From Omphiscola glabra (Eukaryota; Mollusca; Gastropoda; Lymnaeidae): a stretch of DNA of 64,000 bases. The notes below the pieces were generated by a model. It was not told the origin of the DNA. It made no database searches and saw only the letters and a list, made by a program, of their open reading frames with translations. The stretch covers positions 14,526,724-14,590,723 of the forward strand of contig OZ024798.1 of the NCBI GenBank assembly GCA_964017045.1, in the 5' to 3' direction. Every line of letters begins with the position of its first letter. The stretch's first letter is position 1. The position numbers and the translations under genes are program-made. Of this stretch, positions 60,215 through 64,000 are shown piece by piece.

Positions 60215-62893
60215 TTTTTTTTAAGGGGGGGGGGCAATCTTGAAATCGGTCACTTTAAAGCAATAATTTTTGTTTTTGAAAAATATGAACGTCGACATTT
60301 TGAAGACCACTTTTTCTTACAAATTTGCTTTTAAAAGCTTTGTATAGGCACACCTTATAGCCACTATTGCCAAGTAAATAGCCAACTCTCAAACCATCAT
60401 TTCCATCTATCAGCCAGATCTCAAACCATCATTTCCATGTATCAACCAGCTCTCAAACCATCATTTCCATCTATCGGCCAGCTCTCAAACCATCATTTCC
60501 ATCTATCGGCCAGCTCTCAAACCATCATTTCCATCTATCGGCCAGCTCTGAAACCATCATTTACATCTATCGGCCAGCTCTCAAACCATCATTTCCATGT
60601 ATCAACCAGCTCTCAAACCATCATTTCCATCTATCGGCCAGCTCTCAAACCATCATTTCCATCTATCGGCCAGCTCTCAAACCATCATTTCCATGTATCA
60701 ACCAGCTCTCAAACCATCATTTCCATCTATCGGCCAGCTCTCAAACCACCATTTCCATCTATCGGCCAACTCTCAAGCCATCATTTCCATTTATCAGCCA
60801 GCTCTCAAACCACCATTTCCATCTATCGGCCAACTCTCAAACCATTGTTATAAGGGATGACGCATTTTGAGACGCTTTGCCCGCCTTCTACGTGCATAAC
60901 CTCTTTCAAGTCGGTCCTGTGTTGGGGCGGCTAGAAAAAAATATCCCTTTGTTGATACTTTTGTTTACTATCGTCCGTTTCCGTGGAACAGGATCGAACG
61001 ATCTAGAGAATGCGAGAAGCAGTAAGACTGCGTATTCCTTTTTCCAGAATGATCATCTGAAACTGAGTATAAAAGGGATAAGAATAAATGACGGGAGAGA
61101 TAACCTTTCCTTGATTACGAGGCATGCTATGTGTCATTATACTTTGTTGTGTGTAGAGATTTTTATTTCCTCGTACAATTTTTATATACAGTACCGGTAC
61201 CAGCAAATCTGTAAGTTTATAATTTTAATCACATTTTCTCTTGCTGTTATTATTTAATTGAAGTTCACAAATTAAACAAGTTATTAATTGTAATTAGCTC
61301 TGGCCTTAATTGTCGTTTTATTTGTTATTATTTTTAACCTTTGGTATCGTCCTTTATTATGGACTGTTTTTAGAACGAGCCCTAAACAAAACAACAGAGA
61401 TTAAATTCTCCATCTATAACGGTCCATTTCCATCTATCGGCCAGCTCTCAAACCATCATTTCCATCTATCGGCCAGCTCTCAAACCATCATTTCCATGTA
61501 TCAACCAGCTCTCAAACCATCATTTCCATCTATCGGCCAACTCTCAAACCATCATTTCCATCTATCGGCCAGCTCTCAAACCATCATCTCCCTGGATTTG
61601 TTAACTACCTCTCTAAGCTCTAGCTACCTATTCCACTAACATTCCTTTGTCCTTCTAGAACAAGCATGGCCAACCCGCGGCAATTGGGTCGCATGCGCCC
61701 CGGGCATGTTACATTGTGGTGTCCGTCGGATTAATAGCAATAGGATATTTGAGATACAACATACTAAAAACCTGTTTTTTTCATATGTAGTTTAAAAGTT
61801 CTATGAGAACAAAAATAACCAATTATTACATGTTTTTTGTTGTTGTTGTTGAAATTGTTAATTTCAGTATAATAATATCGATTAAGAATAAATCAATCAT
61901 TATGTTCATCATCTTTCGGTGGTTTATTTTATTTACCAGGTGTAATTTACTTGCGGCTCGCTAACAAAATTTTACCAGTGAAGCCATTTGGGTTGGCCAT
62001 GCTTGTTCCAGAACAGTAATTCTCAACCTTCCTAATGCTGCGACCTTCTAATACAATTCATCATGTTTTGACGACCCCCAACTACAACATTAGTTTCGTT
62101 GATACTTCATAACTGTATGGTATATGTGTTTCAAGATGGTCTTATGCGACCCATGTGACACGGTCGTTCGACCCCCAGGTTGAGAGCCACTGTTCTAGAA
62201 GCTGAAAGTAAAAGGTAAAAGATTTTTCCCCAACCATTTCTGTTGAGCATGAACTGCTGGAAGAAGAGGAGGTCATCCATCGTGGTGTATTGCAAGAGTC
62301 GGCCTCCAAGCGAGGAGCAGTAGTTTACAGCTTGAGGATAGAGTGTCGTCGCGTCTCGGATCAGAAAACATTTGTTGATGCGCCTAGCGTAATTGTACTG
62401 ACAACCTGGGGAAAGAAAACATTTGTTGATGCGCCTAGTGTAATTGTACTGAAAACCCGGGGAAAGAAAACATTTTGTTGATTCACCTTACAGTGTAATT
62501 GAGAAGTTGTAGTGTGTAGGAATAAAGGTTGAAACCCCCATATTGTTCATGGGGGGCTGGCGATAAATAGAACGGTTAATAAATGAATATCCTTTACAAC
62601 GTAGGCTAAAGGCGTACGCATGTTATTTACCAGTCTGTACAACGTAGGCTAACCACGGATCTGTCGGAGGGGCTTCCCTGGGAAAACCCGTCCTCGGGTA
62701 ATCCAGGCCGTGCAAGGCGCACGCCCCTGTGCTCTGATCGTGGAGAAACATGGTGCAGTTCTCGTGGTGGGCACATCTCCAGCTGCACCTGATCCTCGAC
62801 GTGTTCCAGCGGATGTCCTCGAGCAGCAGGGTGCCGAGCGATCTCGCCGTGTCGATGGGAACCGATGTGTACAGCATGCTCTTGTAGACCAAA
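59754..62893 (-). CDS. PAN/apple-domain plus C-type lectin protein, last three exons (5' partial)
   Basis: Minus-strand exons 62631-62893, 62235-62405 and 59754-60010; GT-AG sites and phases agree and give about 230 residues. Exon 1 seen: a PAN/apple-like domain (RCSWRCAHHENCTMFLHD, GACALHGLDY, DPWLAYVVQTG). Exons 2-3: a C-type lectin domain starting GCQYNY and KCFLIRD, then YPQAVNYCSSLGGRL, GTFLWTNTS, WQGIQPDGYQF, GEDCVEI, LNDVACFA and AICEF before TAA. The six lectin cysteines are present. QPD with a (W/L)ND-like LND is the galactose-type calcium-site pattern; sugar preference is inferred. Known: secreted PAN-CTLD proteins are numerous in molluscs. The signal peptide and first exon must lie right of 64000 or be unrecognised. 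Two MITEs and two minisatellite blocks occupy the intron between the lectin exons. Confidence 0.88.
60185..60211. repeat. (TA)n microsatellite
   Basis: About 13 TA copies in the lectin intron, followed by T- and G-runs. Confidence 0.95.
60382..60845. repeat. 32-bp minisatellite, about 14 units (left block)
   Basis: Unit CCAGCTCTCAAACCATCATT then TCCATCTATCGG. Stops abruptly inside a unit at AAACCAT. Confidence 0.97.
60846..61424. mobile_element. Candidate 0.58-kb insertion splitting the 32-bp array
   Basis: Unique sequence bounded by TGTTATAAGG and CTATAACGGTC (GTTATA inverted at the two edges). The array ends at AAACCAT on the left and resumes at CATTTCC on the right, nearly in register. 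No recognisable coding content beyond short frames; superfamily unknown. Confidence 0.45.
61425..61589. repeat. 32-bp minisatellite, about 5 units (right block)
   Basis: Same unit as 60382-60845, continuing after the 0.58-kb interruption. Confidence 0.97.
61661..62005. mobile_element. hAT-type MITE, family 2 (CAAGCATGGCCAAC)
   Basis: 345 bp with inverted ends CAAGCATGGCCAACCC and GGGTTGGCCATGCTTG. Flanked by TTCTAGAA (61653-61660) and TTCCAGAA (62006-62013). Confidence 0.9.
62014..62192 (+). mobile_element. hAT-type MITE, family 1
   Basis: Starts CAGTAATTCTCAACCTTCC and ends AGGTTGAGAGCCACTG. Flanked by TTCCAGAA (62006-62013, shared with the previous element) and TTCTAGAA (62193-62200). Confidence 0.9.
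62361..62475 (-). repeat. 51-bp tandem duplication spanning the lectin-exon splice acceptor
   Basis: On the minus strand the block AATGTTTTCTTTCCCC(A/G)G then G(T/T)T(G/T)TCAG then TACAATTAC(A/G)CTAGGCGC then ATCAACAAATG occurs twice, with a third, partial copy further upstream (around 62465-62480). The gene-proximal copy is the 5' end of the real exon. Confidence 0.9.
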
Positions 62894-63025
62894 CTATTGA
62901 AAGTAAAGAATCAGATCGGGCGGGGTTTTTTTTTTAGTGTCTAGAAATTATCCCGAATCACAGTAAATGAAGCAACGAAAATAAATGTACATTCGTTATA
63001 GTGGCGTCACGATCTGCGCATCTGT
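62894..63025 (-). other. Intron upstream of the PAN exon
   Basis: Acceptor TTTACTTTCAATAG ends at 62894. The preceding exon is not recognised in the remaining 1.1 kb and is presumed to be outside the window. Confidence 0.5.
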
Positions 63026-63189
63026 GACTTAATGTTAGAGGAGCTTTTTTGAAAACCGAAGCTTATAAAGAACTACTTGCGATCTACCATGGAACAAACC
63101 GTGCGCATCTGTGACTTCGTGTTAGAGGAGCTTTCTGGAAACCGAAGCTTATAAAGAACTGCTTGCGATCTACCATGGAACAAACCGTC
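63026..63189. repeat. Two-copy tandem duplication, about 88 bp
   Basis: GCGCATCTGTGACTT, GTTAGAGGAGCTTT, ACCGAAGCTTATAAAGAACT and GCGATCTACCATGGAACAAA occur in this order twice. Confidence 0.93.
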
Positions 63190-63341
63190 CAGGCTTGCTG
63201 GCCTTTGCGATTTTGTTAATTGAAAGTGGTAGGGTGAAGAATGAAGATTTTGAAAGAGTGATTTGAAAGGTTAGCATCTTTGAAGACCAGGAAAGAAACG
63301 TTTAAACTGTAGAAATTTATTGTTAAAATAAAATATTTTTT

Positions 63342-63518
63342 TTTCAACCTGTGGTCGAACGAACCTTACATAGGGGTCGCCTAAGACCATCTCGGAAAAC
63401 AAATATTTATGAAGTAGCAACGAAAATAATTTGATGTTTGATTTGGGGGGGGGGGGCGCACCACAAAAAGAGGAACTGTATTTAAGGGTCACATCATTAG
63501 GAAGGTTGAGAACCACTC
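63342..63518 (-). mobile_element. hAT-type MITE, family 1 (degraded)
   Basis: TTCAACCTGTGGTCGAAC, GGGGTCGCCTAAGACCATC, ATGAAGTAGCAACG and AGGAAGGTTGAGAACCACT in the same order as 58266-58464. The left terminal bases are lost and a G-run interrupts it. Confidence 0.8.
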
Positions 63519-64000
63519 CTTTAGGACTTGATGTACACACGTTCTATCCTGTCTGTTCTGGTACAAAATTGCTCGCTGCAATTCCGGATTTGATGTGGGG
63601 GGGGGGTGTGACACCAATCCGAATGACGCCAATGGTTGGTTACGTTTCTTTGAACCCATCTATGAAACGCAAAAAATGGTAACGTCCTCCTATATCTTTA
63701 ATTTTTAAAAATCTCGTAACATAAATAACTTAAAAAAATTCTTAGAACGTTTTCAAACCTGTCTTCCTTTTATGGTCTATCAAACACAAGACAAAAATAT
63801 ACTTAGTATTATTGAATGTGCCACGTCAAGGTACCGGCAGTTTGCCCGGGGCGCCACGTGCTTAAGGCGCCATTAGCAAATCTTGAAAAAAATATGAGAA
63901 AGCATTAAATGTGGGCGCCATGGAGTAAAAGTAGGTTCGTGCGCAGGGAGTAGCAGTAAAAGTCGCGCAAGACTTAAGGCCAGAAAAAATACCATCGGCA
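63519..64000. other. Right edge, no exon recognised
   Basis: Presumed intron or upstream DNA of the lectin gene. A GGCGCCA-containing patch (63848-63925) looks repeat-derived but has no clear ends. Confidence 0.35.

Noticed and set aside
54066..60845. CRISPR-like arrays
   Set aside because: The repeats are directly adjacent with no unique spacers and the DNA is animal; these are minisatellites.
60437..60860. Open frames of 138 and 87 residues with SNHHFHLSASSQT repeats
   Set aside because: Product of the 32-bp minisatellite inside a lectin-gene intron.
62361..62475. In-frame alternative acceptor adding 17 residues to the lectin domain
   Set aside because: The 51-bp spacing is a multiple of three, but the phase set by the PAN exon makes the decoy acceptor read into TAG, so a productive longer form is not supported.

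Overview
This is animal nuclear DNA: AT-rich, with intron-split genes that use GT-AG splice sites, many short DNA transposons, retroelement fragments and minisatellites. A lophotrochozoan, probably a gastropod mollusc, fits best (secreted PAN plus C-type lectin architecture, dense hAT-type miniature elements, Penelope-like elements), but the species cannot be fixed from sequence alone.

Four protein genes and one tRNA are supported. (1) 1027-1117 (+): last coding exon of an adrenodoxin-type ferredoxin (FDX1-like). (2) 8940-9011 (-): tRNA-Trp(CCA). (3) 9328-21819 (+): complete 17-exon SF3A3, the 60-kDa subunit of splicing factor SF3A, reconstructed to 505 aa. (4) 29854-49346 (-): complete 16-exon orthologue of MPHOSPH8/MPP8 (chromodomain, long disordered middle, ankyrin repeats, conserved C-terminal domain), reconstructed to 1229 aa; in vertebrates this is the H3K9me3 reader of the HUSH silencing complex. 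(5) 59754-62893 (-): the three 3'-most exons of a PAN/apple plus C-type lectin protein whose 5' end lies beyond the right edge. Exon phases agree across every junction of genes 3, 4 and 5. SF3A3 and MPP8 converge, about 8 kb apart.

The rest is repeat-rich. Introns of MPP8 hold a 1.65-kb degenerate hAT transposon with intact 8-bp target duplications, a 5'-truncated Penelope-like element (zinc-finger/GIY-YIG end), two LINE fragments, a foldback element, a hAT-type MITE, and a second Penelope 3' fragment carrying a hammerhead ribozyme motif with a fully canonical core (42371-42407). Degenerate hammerhead copies lie at 5507-5542 and 36976-37010. At least eight hAT-type miniature elements are present; three have perfect 8-bp target duplications at both ends (or near-perfect in others), and two stand in tandem sharing one target octamer.

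The region 49.4-59.7 kb has no convincing gene. It holds a 13-bp minisatellite of about 95 units with a 32/33-unit higher-order repeat, a 21-bp minisatellite open in several frames on both strands, and smaller arrays. In two places a tandem duplication has copied a splice site: the exon-6 donor of SF3A3 and the acceptor of the lectin-domain exon.
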